From contig DDWQ01000014.1 in the NCBI GenBank assembly GCA_002345745.1, positions 26,834 to 90,833 on the forward strand: 64,000 bases of DNA. The letters are read 5' to 3'. The DNA comes from Candidatus Moranbacteria bacterium UBA2282 (GTDB lineage Bacteria > Patescibacteriota > Minisyncoccia > Moranbacterales > UBA2206). The translations under genes were made by a program, and so were the position numbers. A model generated the notes under the pieces. The model searched no databases. It had not been told where the DNA came from and worked only from the letters and a program-made list of their open reading frames with translations. Below, one piece after another: positions 7,777-16,138 of the stretch (its first letter is position 1; each line of letters begins with the position of its first letter).

Positions 7777-8454
7777 ATGATTAAATGTAAAAATTTAGTA
7801 AAAACTTATCTCAATGGAGATGTGGAAACAGTAGCACTGAAAAATGTTTCTTTTAAGATTGAAAAAGGAGAATTTGTTGCTATTATTGGACCATCTGGCT
7901 CCGGTAAATCAACTTTGATGCACATTCTAGGAGCATTGGATTCACCGACTAGCGGAGAATATTTTTTAGATGGTGCGGAAGTTTCTAGGTTAGATGATAA
8001 TGAATTGTCAGATTTGCGAAGAAACAAAATTGGCTTTGTCTTTCAGTCGTTCAATTTGTTGCCACGAGCTACTGTAATGCGTAATGTAATGTTGCCATTG
8101 TTATATTCTGATTCATCTCAGAAAGAACGTGAGGAGCGAGCTAGAATTTGTCTTCGCTATGCTGGTATGGAAGAAAATAAATTCAATAATCTTTCTAATC
8201 AATTGTCTGGTGGACAAATGCAACGCGTGGCAATTGCTCGTTCATTAATTAATAACCCAGCAATTATTTTAGCTGATGAGCCAACGGGCAATCTAGATAC
8301 CAAAACTAGTCAAATTGTAATGAAAACTTTACGGGAATTAAATGAAAAAGGACATACGATCATAATTATCACTCATGAAAAAGAAATTGCCGATCTGACC
8401 GATCGCATAATTTCAATTCGTGATGGAATAATTGAATCGGACATTAAAAAATAA
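7777..8454 (+). CDS. MacB/LolD-type ABC transporter ATP-binding protein
   Basis: A 225-residue ABC ATPase that energises the adjacent permease. Walker A is GPSGSGKST near residues 37-45, the Q-loop lies in [14 protein letters not shown], the signature motif is [13 protein letters not shown], and Walker B is [12 protein letters not shown] with the H-loop in IIITHEKE. Length and motifs fit the MacB/LolD/FtsE branch. The ATG at 7777 gives the usual [11 protein letters not shown] start; an in-frame TTG at 7768 is less likely. The permease gene begins 4 nt after the stop. Confidence 0.93.
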   Translation: MIKCKNLVKTYLNGDVETVALKNVSFKIEKGEFVAIIGPSGSGKSTLMHILGALDSPTSGEYFLDGAEVSRLDDNELSDLRRNKIGFVFQSFNLLPRATVMRNVMLPLLYSDSSQKEREERARICLRYAGMEENKFNNLSNQLSGGQMQRVAIARSLINNPAIILADEPTGNLDTKTSQIVMKTLRELNEKGHTIIIITHEKEIADLTDRIISIRDGIIESDIKK

Positions 8455-8458
8455 TTAT

Positions 8459-9676
8459 ATGTTTAAAGATTTATTTAATGAAACAATTTGGTCGCTGGCG
8501 GGTAACAAAATTCGCTCTGGTTTGACAATGTTGGGAATTATTATTGGCATTGCTTCGGTGATTGCGTTAGTGGCGATTGGTCAAGGAGCACAAAATTCAA
8601 TCGAAGCTAATATTGAAGCTATTGGTTCTAATTTGATTATAATATCACCCGGTGCGCAACGCAGTGCTAGTGGCATAAACACTAGTCGGGGTAGTGCGCA
8701 AACATTAACGCTAGATGACACTAGCGCAATTGCTGCTGAAATTCAAAATGTTAATGGTATAGCTCCAGAAGTATCTAATCGATATCAAGCAATTGCTGGT
8801 GGAAACAACACAAACACTCAAATAGTTGGCACAGTGTCAGCCTATACAACTGTACGCAATATTAATGTCGATCTCGGAACATTTATTACTGATCAACAAG
8901 TTAAAACATCAGCTAAGGTGGCAATTTTGGGAGCGACAGCACGGGATGATTTGTTTGGTGTTGATGCTAATCCGATTGGACAGAAAGTTCGTATTAAAAA
9001 TGTTGATTTTGATGTGATTGGTGTGATGCTAGCTAAAGGTGGTTCTGGTTTTGCTAATCCAGATGACCAAATTTATGTTCCATTAACTACGGCACAACAT
9101 TTTTTGTCAGGTGATAGTTTTGTATCGACGATTAGTATAGCAGCTTTAGATCAAAATTCAATGGTTGTCGTTCAACAACAGATTACTAATTTATTATTGC
9201 AACGGCATAAAATAACTGATCCAACTCAGGCCGATTTCAGTATGATGAATCAATCAGATATTATCGCGACTGCTTCAAATATTACGGGAACTTTCACGAT
9301 GTTGCTTTCTTCAATTGCTGGCATTTCACTACTAGTTGGCGGTATTGGAATTATGAATATGATGTTGACAACTGTGACTGAGCGAACACGCGAAATTGGA
9401 CTTCGAAAAGCGGTGGGTGTGCGAAAAATTTATATCAATTTGCAATTTTTATTTGAAGCAATTGTGCTAACTTTTTTGGGAGGTGCAGTCGGAATATTGC
9501 TCGGCTGGACAGCATCGCTTGTGATTTCTAAGTTGATTAATATGCAGGCGCAAGTTTCATTGTCTTCAATTTTGTTGGCTTTTGGAGTTTCCGCGGGGGT
9601 TGGAATCATTTTTGGTTTCTATCCTGCCCGCAAGGCCGCAGCAATGAGCCCGATTGAAGCGTTGAGATATGAATAA
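8459..9676 (+). CDS. MacB/FtsX-family ABC transporter permease
   Basis: A 405-residue permease. The first transmembrane helix lies in LTMLGIIIGIASVIALVAIG (about residues 22-42), followed by a large extracytoplasmic MacB-type domain (about 45-270). Three C-terminal helices form the FtsX core, including SSIAGISLLVGGIGIMNMML and the conserved ERTREIGLRKAVG coupling segment, ending in FYPARKAAAMSPIEALRYE. Architecture and length match bacterial MacB-like permeases without the fused ATPase. The start at 8459 follows the ATPase stop closely, so the four genes from 6043 form one operon. Confidence 0.92.
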   Translation: MFKDLFNETIWSLAGNKIRSGLTMLGIIIGIASVIALVAIGQGAQNSIEANIEAIGSNLIIISPGAQRSASGINTSRGSAQTLTLDDTSAIAAEIQNVNGIAPEVSNRYQAIAGGNNTNTQIVGTVSAYTTVRNINVDLGTFITDQQVKTSAKVAILGATARDDLFGVDANPIGQKVRIKNVDFDVIGVMLAKGGSGFANPDDQIYVPLTTAQHFLSGDSFVSTISIAALDQNSMVVVQQQITNLLLQRHKITDPTQADFSMMNQSDIIATASNITGTFTMLLSSIAGISLLVGGIGIMNMMLTTVTERTREIGLRKAVGVRKIYINLQFLFEAIVLTFLGGAVGILLGWTASLVISKLINMQAQVSLSSILLAFGVSAGVGIIFGFYPARKAAAMSPIEALRYE

Positions 9677-9729
9677 TAAGACAATAACTAGGGGATACTT
9701 TTTAAAAATGTTTTAGTGTGCTAAGATTG

Positions 9730-9735
9730 TATAAT
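9730..9735 (+). promoter_or_regulatory. -10 box upstream of the coiled-coil gene
   Basis: TATAAT at 9730-9735 lies 29 nt before the ATG at 9759, close to the usual spacing in this window. No good -35 box is visible. Confidence 0.5.
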
Positions 9736-9758
9736 GTTAACTTATTAAAATAAATATT

Positions 9759-10133
9759 ATGCAAGACATACAAACAGTGTTCAACGAAATCCGCGAAATG
9801 AAGAAAGAAATGAAGGGCATTCGTGAGATGTATAAAGATGCGCTTTCGCAAACTGATGATTACGCTGACATCTTGGAAAAAGCTAAGGAGTTGCGTGACA
9901 AGAAAAAAGCAATTGAGGGTCGCGTGCAAACGCAAATGGGCAAGTCCTATGAAAAATATGAAGACTTGAAAAGTGAAGTGCTGGCGACTGAAGAACTTTT
10001 GAATGATATTGCTATGACAACTTTGATGGATGGCAAGACGGTGGAAGTTGTAGATGAATTTAGCAATAAATATGAGCCGACGTACGTGGTGAAATTCAAA
10101 AAAACTAATAGCATTGTAACTGACGAAAAATAA
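9759..10133 (+). CDS. Conserved hypothetical coiled-coil protein
   Basis: A 124-residue cytoplasmic protein without a recognised domain. Residues 1-85 are strongly charged and helical (VFNEIREMKKEMKGIREMYK, then ILEKAKELRDKKKAIEGRVQ), consistent with a coiled coil. The last 40 residues look like a short beta-rich tail. There is no signal peptide or membrane segment. It has its own -10 box and lies 21 nt before a DUF2892-like gene. Its function cannot be assigned from the sequence. Confidence 0.75.
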   Translation: MQDIQTVFNEIREMKKEMKGIREMYKDALSQTDDYADILEKAKELRDKKKAIEGRVQTQMGKSYEKYEDLKSEVLATEELLNDIAMTTLMDGKTVEVVDEFSNKYEPTYVVKFKKTNSIVTDEK

Positions 10134-10154
10134 TCAAAATAAATAGCTATACTT

Positions 10155-10352
10155 ATGAAAAAAAATACAGGCAGTATTGACCGAATAGTTCGGGCAATTG
10201 TCGGCGCAGTGCTAATTATGGCAGCTTTCCTTTTGGATGCTAATGGTTTGACCGTAGTGTTTTATGTGGTTGGTGTGGTTTTTTTGATAACTGCTATTAC
10301 TGGATTTTGTGCATTTTATAAATTTTTTAGTATTGATACTCGCAAAAAATAA
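10155..10352 (+). CDS. DUF2892-like small inner-membrane protein
   Basis: A 65-residue membrane protein of DUF2892 (YgaP-type membrane domain). The family start motif N-x-G-x-x-D-R-x-x-R is seen as NTGSIDRIVR, followed by two hydrophobic helices (AIVGAVLIMAAFLL and VVFYVVGVVFLITAITGFC) and a short basic tail. In other bacteria this domain is often linked to rhodanese domains; a free rhodanese lies elsewhere in this window at 19987. It follows the coiled-coil gene by 21 nt. Confidence 0.82.
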   Translation: MKKNTGSIDRIVRAIVGAVLIMAAFLLDANGLTVVFYVVGVVFLITAITGFCAFYKFFSIDTRKK

Positions 10353-10391
10353 TTGCGAGCAGTTGCATTTTTGTGGTGATGTGCTTTTTTA

Positions 10392-10420
10392 TTGACAAAA
10401 ATTGGGGGAAAGGCTATACT
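10392..10420 (+). promoter_or_regulatory. Strong promoter of typA
   Basis: TTGACA (10392-10397) and TATACT (10415-10420) are separated by a 17-bp spacer. The predicted start near 10427 gives a leader of about 125 nt that contains a small terminator-like hairpin and a long A/T hairpin. Confidence 0.8.
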
Positions 10421-10442
10421 TTCTGAAGTAGATTATGCACCT

Positions 10443-10467
10443 CTGCTGGTTAACGGCAGTTTTTTTA
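10443..10467 (+). terminator. Terminator-like hairpin in the typA leader (possible attenuator)
   Basis: CTGCTG (10443-10448) pairs with CGGCAG (10454-10459) across GTTAA, and a run of seven T follows. It lies only about 15-40 nt after the predicted transcription start and before typA, so it could end transcripts early. The stem is short, so strength is uncertain. Confidence 0.5.
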
Positions 10468-10480
10468 ATTCCTACGAACA

Positions 10481-10539
10481 TACAAAATAATACAAAAGTA
10501 CAAAAGCGACTCTTTTTTGTATTTTTGTATTAATTTGTA
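10481..10539. repeat. Long imperfect hairpin of TACAAA units in the typA leader
   Basis: The left arm (10481-10506) is built of TACAAAA units and the right arm (about 10512-10539) is its imperfect complement built of TTTTGTA units. It forms about 25 base pairs with a few mismatches. The same design occurs between atpG and atpD (29686-29773). Confidence 0.65.
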
Positions 10540-10552
10540 ATTATGTAGCCCT

Positions 10553-12331
10553 ATGGAAATCAGAAATATCGCAATTATCGCCCATGTGGATCACGGCAAA
10601 ACAACTCTAACTGATGCTATTTTGCGTCAGACAGGTATGGTAACTGACGAGTCAGTGACTATGGATTCCAACACGCTCGAAAAAGAACGAGGGATTACGA
10701 TTTATGCAAAAAACACCTCAATTTTCTATAAAGACACAAAAATTAATATCGTAGACACCCCCGGACATGCTGATTTCGGCAGTGAAGTGGAACGAGTGTT
10801 GCGTTCAATTGACAGTGTGGTTTTAGTAGTGGATGCGCAAGAAGGTCCGATGCCACAAACTCGATTTGTTTTGAAAAAATCTTTGGAATTGGGATTAAAA
10901 CCAATTGTCGTGATTAACAAAATTGACAAACCAGCGGCTCAACCTGATATTGCTCAAGAAGAAGTTTTCGAACTATTTTTAGATTTAGGAGCAACAGACG
11001 AACAATTAGATTTCCCAGTAGTTTATGCTATTGGTCGTGAAGGGATTGCAAAATTGCATATGGATGACGAAGGGAAGGATTTGGTACCGCTTTTGGAAAC
11101 ATTGATTGCTAAAGTAAAACCTGCGGAAGGTAATGTTTCTGCACCATTGCGAATTCAAACTTTCAATCTTGGTTATGATAATTTCCTAGGACGAATGGCA
11201 GTCGGTAGAATCTATGAAGGGACTGCCACAGACGGGCAGGCTGTCATAATTAAAAAGCCAACTGGCGAAACTCGAATTGGTAAGATTACTAAATTATATA
11301 CATTTCATGGCACTGAGCGAAAAGAAGTTAAAGAAGCTATTGCCGGAGATATTGTAATGATTGCGGGCCTCACTGACATTTTCATTGGTGAAACAATTTG
11401 CGTGACTGAAGATCAGGAGGCATTACCAGCAATTCACATTGATGAGCCAACCATTTCATTGAACTTCCTAGTTAATGATTCACCTTTTGCAGGACGAGAA
11501 GGAAAATATGTCACCAACAAGCAAATCCGCGAAAGATTGGAAAAAGAATTGGAAATTAATGTTGGATTGCATATTGATTTTGAAGGTGATCATTACAAAG
11601 TCTATGGTCGTGGAGAATTACATATTGCAATTTTGCTAGAAAATATGCGTCGTGAAGGATATGAATTGCAAGTGTCGCAACCACAAGTAATTATCAAGGA
11701 AGAAGAAGGACAAAAAGTTGAGCCATTTGAAGAAGTGACCATCGATGTGCCGGATGCTTCTGCCGGAACCATTATCGAAAAGATGGGACGAAGAAAATCG
11801 ATTATGACTAATATGAAACAATTAAATGGACAAAGTCGTTTGGTTTTTGAAGGACCAACGCGTGGACTTCTAGGTTATCGGGGAGAATTTGTTATTGATA
11901 CGAAAGGTGAAGGAATTATGTCTAGTCGAGTGATCGGCTTCCGACCATATGTCGGAGAAATTCAAAGAAGGGCAGCTGGCGCGATGATTTCAATGACTAG
12001 CGGAAAAGCACTTGGATTCTCTTTGGCTAATTTGCAAGATCGCGGAAGTTTATATATTGCTCCAGCAGTGGAAGTGTATGAAGGTATGGTAATCGGCAAC
12101 ACTTCCAAAGGTTTGGATATGGCGGTCAACCCAACCAAAGGCAAGCAACTTTCTAATATGCGTTCTTCGGGAGCGGATGAAGCGTTGCAATTGGTGCCAC
12201 ATCATGAGATTTCTATTGAAACTGGATTAGAAATTATGAACGCTGATGAATATTTGGAGGTTACGCCAAAAAGTGTCCGTTTGCGAAAGCAATATCTGAC
12301 AGACATAGAAAGAAGAAGACATTCAAGATAA
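10553..12331 (+). CDS. typA: Translational GTPase TypA/BipA
   Basis: A 592-residue ribosome-associated GTPase involved in 50S assembly and stress growth. G1 is AHVDHGKTT (about residues 10-18), the switch I region contains the conserved ERGIT, G3 is DTPGHADFG, and G4 is [11 protein letters not shown]-like domains II, III and V follow, with the BipA-specific C-terminal domain from about 480 ([15 protein letters not shown], ending in [12 protein letters not shown]). Length is typical (about 600). The gene is monocistronic, with a strong promoter, a structured leader and two terminators downstream. Confidence 0.96.
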   Translation: MEIRNIAIIAHVDHGKTTLTDAILRQTGMVTDESVTMDSNTLEKERGITIYAKNTSIFYKDTKINIVDTPGHADFGSEVERVLRSIDSVVLVVDAQEGPMPQTRFVLKKSLELGLKPIVVINKIDKPAAQPDIAQEEVFELFLDLGATDEQLDFPVVYAIGREGIAKLHMDDEGKDLVPLLETLIAKVKPAEGNVSAPLRIQTFNLGYDNFLGRMAVGRIYEGTATDGQAVIIKKPTGETRIGKITKLYTFHGTERKEVKEAIAGDIVMIAGLTDIFIGETICVTEDQEALPAIHIDEPTISLNFLVNDSPFAGREGKYVTNKQIRERLEKELEINVGLHIDFEGDHYKVYGRGELHIAILLENMRREGYELQVSQPQVIIKEEEGQKVEPFEEVTIDVPDASAGTIIEKMGRRKSIMTNMKQLNGQSRLVFEGPTRGLLGYRGEFVIDTKGEGIMSSRVIGFRPYVGEIQRRAAGAMISMTSGKALGFSLANLQDRGSLYIAPAVEVYEGMVIGNTSKGLDMAVNPTKGKQLSNMRSSGADEALQLVPHHEISIETGLEIMNADEYLEVTPKSVRLRKQYLTDIERRRHSR

Positions 12332-12342
12332 AAATAGCACAT

Positions 12343-12373
12343 AAAAAGCTTTGCATTAGGCGAGGCTTTTTTT
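12343..12373 (+). terminator. First terminator after typA
   Basis: AAAAAGCTTTGC pairs imperfectly with GCGAGGCTTTTT around an ATTAG loop, with the T-run as part of the 3' arm. Confidence 0.7.
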
Positions 12374-12408
12374 CACTTCCATACGACCATATATGGAAGT
12401 GTTTTTTT
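12374..12408 (+). terminator. Second, strong terminator after typA
   Basis: CACTTCCATA (12374-12383) pairs perfectly with TATGGAAGTG (12392-12401), followed by seven T. Together with the preceding hairpin it isolates the KilA-N gene from typA transcription. Confidence 0.85.
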
Positions 12409-12429
12409 ATTGCAAAAATTAGCGGGGAA

Positions 12430-12457
12430 TTGACATAATTTAGCATAGTGATATAAT
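12430..12457 (+). promoter_or_regulatory. Consensus promoter of the KilA-N gene
   Basis: TTGACA (12430-12435), a 16-bp spacer and TATAAT (12452-12457). The predicted leader is about 20 nt. Both boxes are perfect matches to consensus, which is unusually strong for an accessory gene. Confidence 0.8.
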
Positions 12458-12484
12458 ATCATTATAACAAAGTAAAACAAAATT

Positions 12485-13336
12485 ATGAGCAAAAACAAAA
12501 AAATCCTAATTGGAAGCCAGTTAATTTCAGTGAATTTGTCAGAACGCGAGAATGATTACATCTCTCTCACAGATATAGCGAAATTTAAGGATAAAGAACG
12601 GACGGATTATATTATTCAGAATTGGATGAGAAATAGGGATACTATTGAATTTTTGGGTATTTGGGAAAAAATAAACAATGTTAATTTTAAACCCATCGAA
12701 TTCGATGGGTTAAGAAAAGGTGCCGGATTAAACAGTTTTTCTTTGACACCTAAAAGATGGATTGAGTCTGTTGGGGCAGTAGGAATTGTAAACAAGGCTG
12801 GTCGCTATGGTGGTGGCACATTCGCACATAAGGACATTGCTTTTGAATTTGCAATGTGGATTTCACCGGAATTTAGATTATATCTGATTAAAGAGTTCCA
12901 ACGCCTAAAAGCTGATGAAAATGAAAAGCTGGCCTTAGGATGGGATGCTAGACGAATGCTGACTAAAATAAATTATAAAATTCATACGGATGCGATCAAA
13001 GAAAATATTGTTATGCCAGCCAAGCTTTCACAAAAAGAGGCAAATTTAGCCTATGCCAATGAGGCGGATGTTTTGAATGTGGCTTTGTTTGGAATGACGG
13101 CCAAAGACTGGCAGGACAAAAATCCTAAATTGGTTGGAAACGTTCGCGATTATTCCGACGTGACCCAATTGGTTTGTTTAGCAAACTTAGAAAATCTCAA
13201 TGCGGAATATATTAGAGTCGGACTATCGCAGAAAGAACGATTAATAAAATTAAATTTGAGCGCGATTTCACAAATGAAGTCGTTACTAGGTAATGCTAGT
13301 ATTAAAAAGCTAGAAAATAAAAAACAGGCATTTTGA
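12485..13336 (+). CDS. KilA-N domain-containing protein
   Basis: A 283-residue protein with a KilA-N DNA-binding domain in the first 145 residues: YISLTDIAKF near 24-33, then IQNWMRNRDTIEFLGIWE, and FAHKDIAFEFAMWISPEFR near 116-134. The domain occurs mainly in phages, large DNA viruses and phage-derived bacterial genes. The C-terminal half is helical and matches the tail of stand-alone bacterial KilA-N proteins. Its target is unknown. The gene is an isolated unit: two terminators upstream, its own consensus promoter, and the promoter of the next gene overlapping its stop codon. It is probably acquired from mobile DNA, but no integrase or other phage gene lies nearby. Confidence 0.88.
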   Translation: MSKNKKILIGSQLISVNLSERENDYISLTDIAKFKDKERTDYIIQNWMRNRDTIEFLGIWEKINNVNFKPIEFDGLRKGAGLNSFSLTPKRWIESVGAVGIVNKAGRYGGGTFAHKDIAFEFAMWISPEFRLYLIKEFQRLKADENEKLALGWDARRMLTKINYKIHTDAIKENIVMPAKLSQKEANLAYANEADVLNVALFGMTAKDWQDKNPKLVGNVRDYSDVTQLVCLANLENLNAEYIRVGLSQKERLIKLNLSAISQMKSLLGNASIKKLENKKQAF

Positions 13337-13360
13337 CAAGTCTAACTAATAGGGTATACT
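13333..13360 (+). promoter_or_regulatory. Promoter overlapping the KilA-N stop codon, predicted to give leaderless mRNA
   Basis: TTGACA (13333-13338) overlaps the TGA stop at 13334-13336. A 16-bp spacer leads to TATACT (13355-13360). The normal start point 6-7 nt downstream coincides with the ATG at 13367, so the mRNA would carry little or no leader. Confidence 0.75.
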
Positions 13361-13366
13361 GACTGT

Positions 13367-13636
13367 ATGGAAACACTTATCAAAGCTGACATTTTTTTCT
13401 TTATTTCTTCAATCGCTACAGTAGTGTTGACGGTGCTATTTTCTGTGGCGTTGTTTTATTTTATTAAGGCCGGCAGAAATCTATATTTGATTTCAGAGAA
13501 AATGCAAAATCATTTTGCAGAGTCAGAAGAATTTGTGCTTGATCTCAAGGAACGACTGGAAGATAATATGATATTCAGGATGTTTTTCCCGCCAGCACGT
13601 AGCAAGAAGCACAACGCAAAAAAAGATGAAAAATAA
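13367..13636 (+). CDS. Small single-pass membrane protein
   Basis: An 89-residue hypothetical protein. One hydrophobic helix (about residues 10-34, FFFISSIATVVLTVLFSVALFYF in part) is followed by an amphipathic, charged region (ISEKMQNHFAESEEFVLDLK) and a basic tail rich in Lys and Arg. It resembles short envelope proteins often found next to YtxH-like genes, and the next gene is of that kind. There is no catalytic motif. The start follows directly from the promoter at 13333-13360. Confidence 0.72.
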   Translation: METLIKADIFFFISSIATVVLTVLFSVALFYFIKAGRNLYLISEKMQNHFAESEEFVLDLKERLEDNMIFRMFFPPARSKKHNAKKDEK

Positions 13637-13689
13637 CAGACCTGTTGCACAATAAAAAAGTTAATTTTTTTAAAGCCTTTTTAAAATCT

Positions 13690-14088
13690 ATGAAAAAGAA
13701 AGTGCAAAAAACCAAGGCAGTACAAATAGCAGTAATTGGTGCGAGCCTTGCTGGTCTAGCTGCAACAGCCTATTTCTTGTTCGGGCCAAAAGGAAAAAAA
13801 CATCAGAAGCAGGCTAAGGCATGGGCGATTAAGATGAAAGGTGAGGTTGTAGAAAAATTGGAAATGGCACGTGAAATTACAGAACCAGTTTATAATGAAA
13901 TTATTGATGCTGTTTCTGGCGAATATAAAAAAGGCAAAAAAGCGACGCAATTAGAAATTGAAGAATTAGCAAAGGACCTCAAAAAACACTGGAAATCAAT
14001 GAGCAAACTGGCGCTAGCTACAAAACAAGCTGTATCAAAAGACACTGCTCGCGTAGTCAAAGCAACTAAAAAACCAGTGCGCAAATAA
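13690..14088 (+). CDS. YtxH-like membrane-anchored helical protein
   Basis: A 132-residue protein with a basic N-terminus, one transmembrane helix (AVIGASLAGLAATAYFLFGP, about residues 14-33) and a long Lys-rich helical region. This layout resembles YtxH/gas-vesicle-like stress proteins, but the match is by pattern only. The ATG at 13690 is preferred to an upstream TTG at 13645. A degenerate half copy of the AGAC hairpin repeat (AGACCTGTTGCA, from about 13639) lies just before it. The gene is probably co-transcribed with the preceding small membrane protein and ends at a hairpin. Confidence 0.7.
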   Translation: MKKKVQKTKAVQIAVIGASLAGLAATAYFLFGPKGKKHQKQAKAWAIKMKGEVVEKLEMAREITEPVYNEIIDAVSGEYKKGKKATQLEIEELAKDLKKHWKSMSKLALATKQAVSKDTARVVKATKKPVRK

Positions 14089-14128
14089 TTTTTCGTTACA
14101 TATTCTGCCTGACAATATTAATAGAAAG

Positions 14129-14152
14129 TACCTGCTGTGGTAGGTATTTTTT
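14129..14152 (+). terminator. Weak intrinsic terminator
   Basis: TACCT (14129-14133) pairs with AGGTA (14142-14146), followed by six T. The stem is only 5 bp, but the position after the stop codon at 14088 is right. Confidence 0.55.
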
Positions 14153-14170
14153 AATTATCAAAATATCCGG

Positions 14171-14176
14171 TATAAT
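14171..14176 (+). promoter_or_regulatory. -10 box of the Sua5-family gene
   Basis: TATAAT at 14171-14176 lies 35 nt before the ATG at 14206, the typical spacing in this window. No strong -35 box is present. Confidence 0.55.
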
Positions 14177-14205
14177 TGTAAATGTAATGTTCTAATATTT
14201 CCAAT

Positions 14206-14790
14206 ATGACGCTGACAACAAAAATAATGAATGCAGATATCGTCGATATCCTAAATCAGGGCGGAGTGGGAGTTTTGCCAACAGATACCCTGTATGGTCT
14301 TGTGGGATCAGCTTTGCAACCGGCGAGCGTGGAGCGAGTATATAAATTGCGTCAAAGAAATATGGATAAGCCGATGATAATTTTGATCAGTTCGCTAGAT
14401 GATCTGGAACTTTTTGAGATTGCTCTGGATGACGAAATCATAGAAAAAGTCGCAAGTTTTTGGCCGGGACAGGTGAGTGTGATTTTGCCGTGTCAGAATG
14501 AAAACTTTCAATATCTGCATCGGGGCAAAAATAGTCTAGCTTTTCGTTGGCCAGCTAGAAAAGATTTACTAGAATTATTAGACCAAACTGGACCCTTGGT
14601 GGCACCGAGCGCCAATATTGAAGGTCTCGAGCCAGCCAGAACGATTGAAGAGGCGCGGGGATATTTTGGCGAAAAAGTCGATTTTTATGTGAATCAGGGT
14701 GAAATTGATTCATCACCTTCGACCATCGTGATAATTGATGATGGTGAATTGCGGGTGGTGCGAGATGGAGCAGTGGAAATTAAAGAATAA
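14206..14790 (+). CDS. Threonylcarbamoyl-AMP synthase (Sua5/YciO/YrdC family)
   Basis: A 194-residue YrdC-fold enzyme predicted to form threonylcarbamoyl-AMP from threonine, bicarbonate and ATP for the tRNA t6A37 modification. The family block PTDTLYGLVG (about residues 25-34), the basic YKLRQRNMDKPM substrate-binding stretch (about 46-57) and the SANIEG motif (about 144-149) are visible. It is a short YrdC-type form without the C-terminal Sua5 domain. The start MTLTTKIMN is the first ATG after the -10 box; a second ATG at 14227 is possible. The TsaB/D/E partners are not in the window. Confidence 0.9.
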   Translation: MTLTTKIMNADIVDILNQGGVGVLPTDTLYGLVGSALQPASVERVYKLRQRNMDKPMIILISSLDDLELFEIALDDEIIEKVASFWPGQVSVILPCQNENFQYLHRGKNSLAFRWPARKDLLELLDQTGPLVAPSANIEGLEPARTIEEARGYFGEKVDFYVNQGEIDSSPSTIVIIDDGELRVVRDGAVEIKE

Positions 14791-14876
14791 TGAGTGAATG
14801 ACGAATTAAATATAGGGATGTTTCTAACTGTGGGCAATGGTAGTTGTTTTAAAAAATTTTAAATTCAGCAATAAAA

Positions 14877-14885
14877 TGCTATACT
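14877..14885 (+). promoter_or_regulatory. Extended -10 promoter of the permease gene
   Basis: TG, one base and TATACT (14880-14885) form an extended -10 element 36 nt before the ATG at 14916. Confidence 0.6.
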
Positions 14886-14915
14886 TATGATGAAGTTTAT
14901 TATTATAAAAAATTT

Positions 14916-15977
14916 ATGCAACTAAAAAACTACAATGTCTATTTCTTTTTCACCATCCTAATTGGTATAACAATATTGGCCTATTTCGTTATAAAACCAT
15001 TTTTGGTGCCATTTTTGATCGCAGCTATTTTAGCGCATCTATTTGGATTTATCTATGAAATGTTTTTGAAGCTCACGCGAAAAAGCAAAGGCACAAGTGC
15101 TATATTAACATGTTTGCTAATCGCTTTGATAATTCTAATCCCGATCATCTCAATATCATCTTTGGTTATAAATGAAATATTAAATATTTTAAATTATTTT
15201 TCACAAAGCAGTCTTTCTGTAGGAAATATTATTAGCAACGCTGTTAATAATTTATCAGTGTTACCATTTGTCAAAACAATTGGAATAGAAAAAATTGTTA
15301 ATCAGGATATGATTATGGGTGCCGCCACAAGTTTTTCTCAAAATGCATTAACTATTTTGCAAGGGGCATATCAAGGAACGGCTAGTATGATTTTGGTAAC
15401 TTTTATGATGTTTTTTGCGCTCTTTTACTTATTAATTGATGGAAAAAAATTTCTCAAAAAAATAATGCAACTTAGTCCATTGCGAAATAGCTATGAAAAT
15501 ATTTTAATTGAAAAATTTAATTCTATTGCGCGTGCTACGATAAAAGGAACAATTTTGATCGCGATTATACAAGGGTTTATGGGTGGTGTTTTGTTTATGG
15601 CAACCGGTGTTTATTCGCCAATTTTACTGGGTCTTTTGATGACCATAGCTTCAGTTATTCCCGCTATTGGATCTGGGTTGGTGTGGTTGCCAGTAGGAAT
15701 AATTATGTTGCTCACAGGGAATATTACAGCTGGACTAACAATAATTCTAGTTGGAGCCTTGCTTATAAGCACCTTTGATAATTTTGTCAGACCAAAATTA
15801 GTTGGCAATGATACTGAGATGCATCCGTTGCTCATTCTTTTTTCTACGCTAGGGGGAATTACACTTTTTGGGTTAGCAGGATTTATTGTTGGGCCAATTA
15901 TAATGTCCTTATTTGTAACTCTGTGGGATATTTATTATATGGAATTTAGAACTCAGCTGAAAGAATTTAATAAATAG
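14916..15977 (+). CDS. AI-2E family transporter (PerM/UPF0118)
   Basis: A 353-residue integral membrane protein of the AI-2 exporter/PerM superfamily. It starts with helices from about residue 10 (FFTILIGITILAYFVIKPFL), has the central less hydrophobic segment (about 90-150), and the family's C-terminal block of helices with conserved FxxPxLVG-type residues (DNFVRPKLVGNDTEMHPLL near 288-306). Members export diverse small molecules or ions; the substrate here is unknown, and autoinducer-2 transport should not be assumed. Its stop codon touches the 164-bp hairpin element that fills the gap to lgt. Confidence 0.88.
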   Translation: MQLKNYNVYFFFTILIGITILAYFVIKPFLVPFLIAAILAHLFGFIYEMFLKLTRKSKGTSAILTCLLIALIILIPIISISSLVINEILNILNYFSQSSLSVGNIISNAVNNLSVLPFVKTIGIEKIVNQDMIMGAATSFSQNALTILQGAYQGTASMILVTFMMFFALFYLLIDGKKFLKKIMQLSPLRNSYENILIEKFNSIARATIKGTILIAIIQGFMGGVLFMATGVYSPILLGLLMTIASVIPAIGSGLVWLPVGIIMLLTGNITAGLTIILVGALLISTFDNFVRPKLVGNDTEMHPLLILFSTLGGITLFGLAGFIVGPIIMSLFVTLWDIYYMEFRTQLKEFNK

Positions 15978-16138
15978 ACTTGTTGCGTAATAACTTACTA
16001 CTGCAATTTCCATATTTTGGTCAAATTTTCCAAAAATTTTCTTGGCTTAGCGACAGCTAAACCGCAAAAATTGTTTGAAAAATTATGCCTCAAAATCTGA
16101 AAATTTCGTTACGCAACTTATTAAGCAACAAATCTAAT
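15975..16138. repeat. 164-bp MITE-like long imperfect hairpin
   Basis: The two ends are inverted repeats. The left reads TAGACTTGTTGCGTAATAAC from about 15974; the complement of the right end reads TAGATTTGTTGCTTAATAAG. The interior is also self-complementary, with an apical stem GGCTTAGC/GCTAAACC near 16049-16067. The element fills the whole gap between the permease stop and the lgt start. Its ends match the short AGAC hairpin repeats at 31650 and 35780, so it may be their longer parent form. No ORF is present. Confidence 0.7.

Noticed and set aside
12690..12711. 22-bp perfect palindrome AACCCATCGAA/TTCGATGGGTT inside the KilA-N gene
   Set aside because: The coded peptide (KPIEFDGLRK) appears to belong to the normal KilA-N family pattern, so it is probably a chance palindrome in conserved codons rather than an inserted element.
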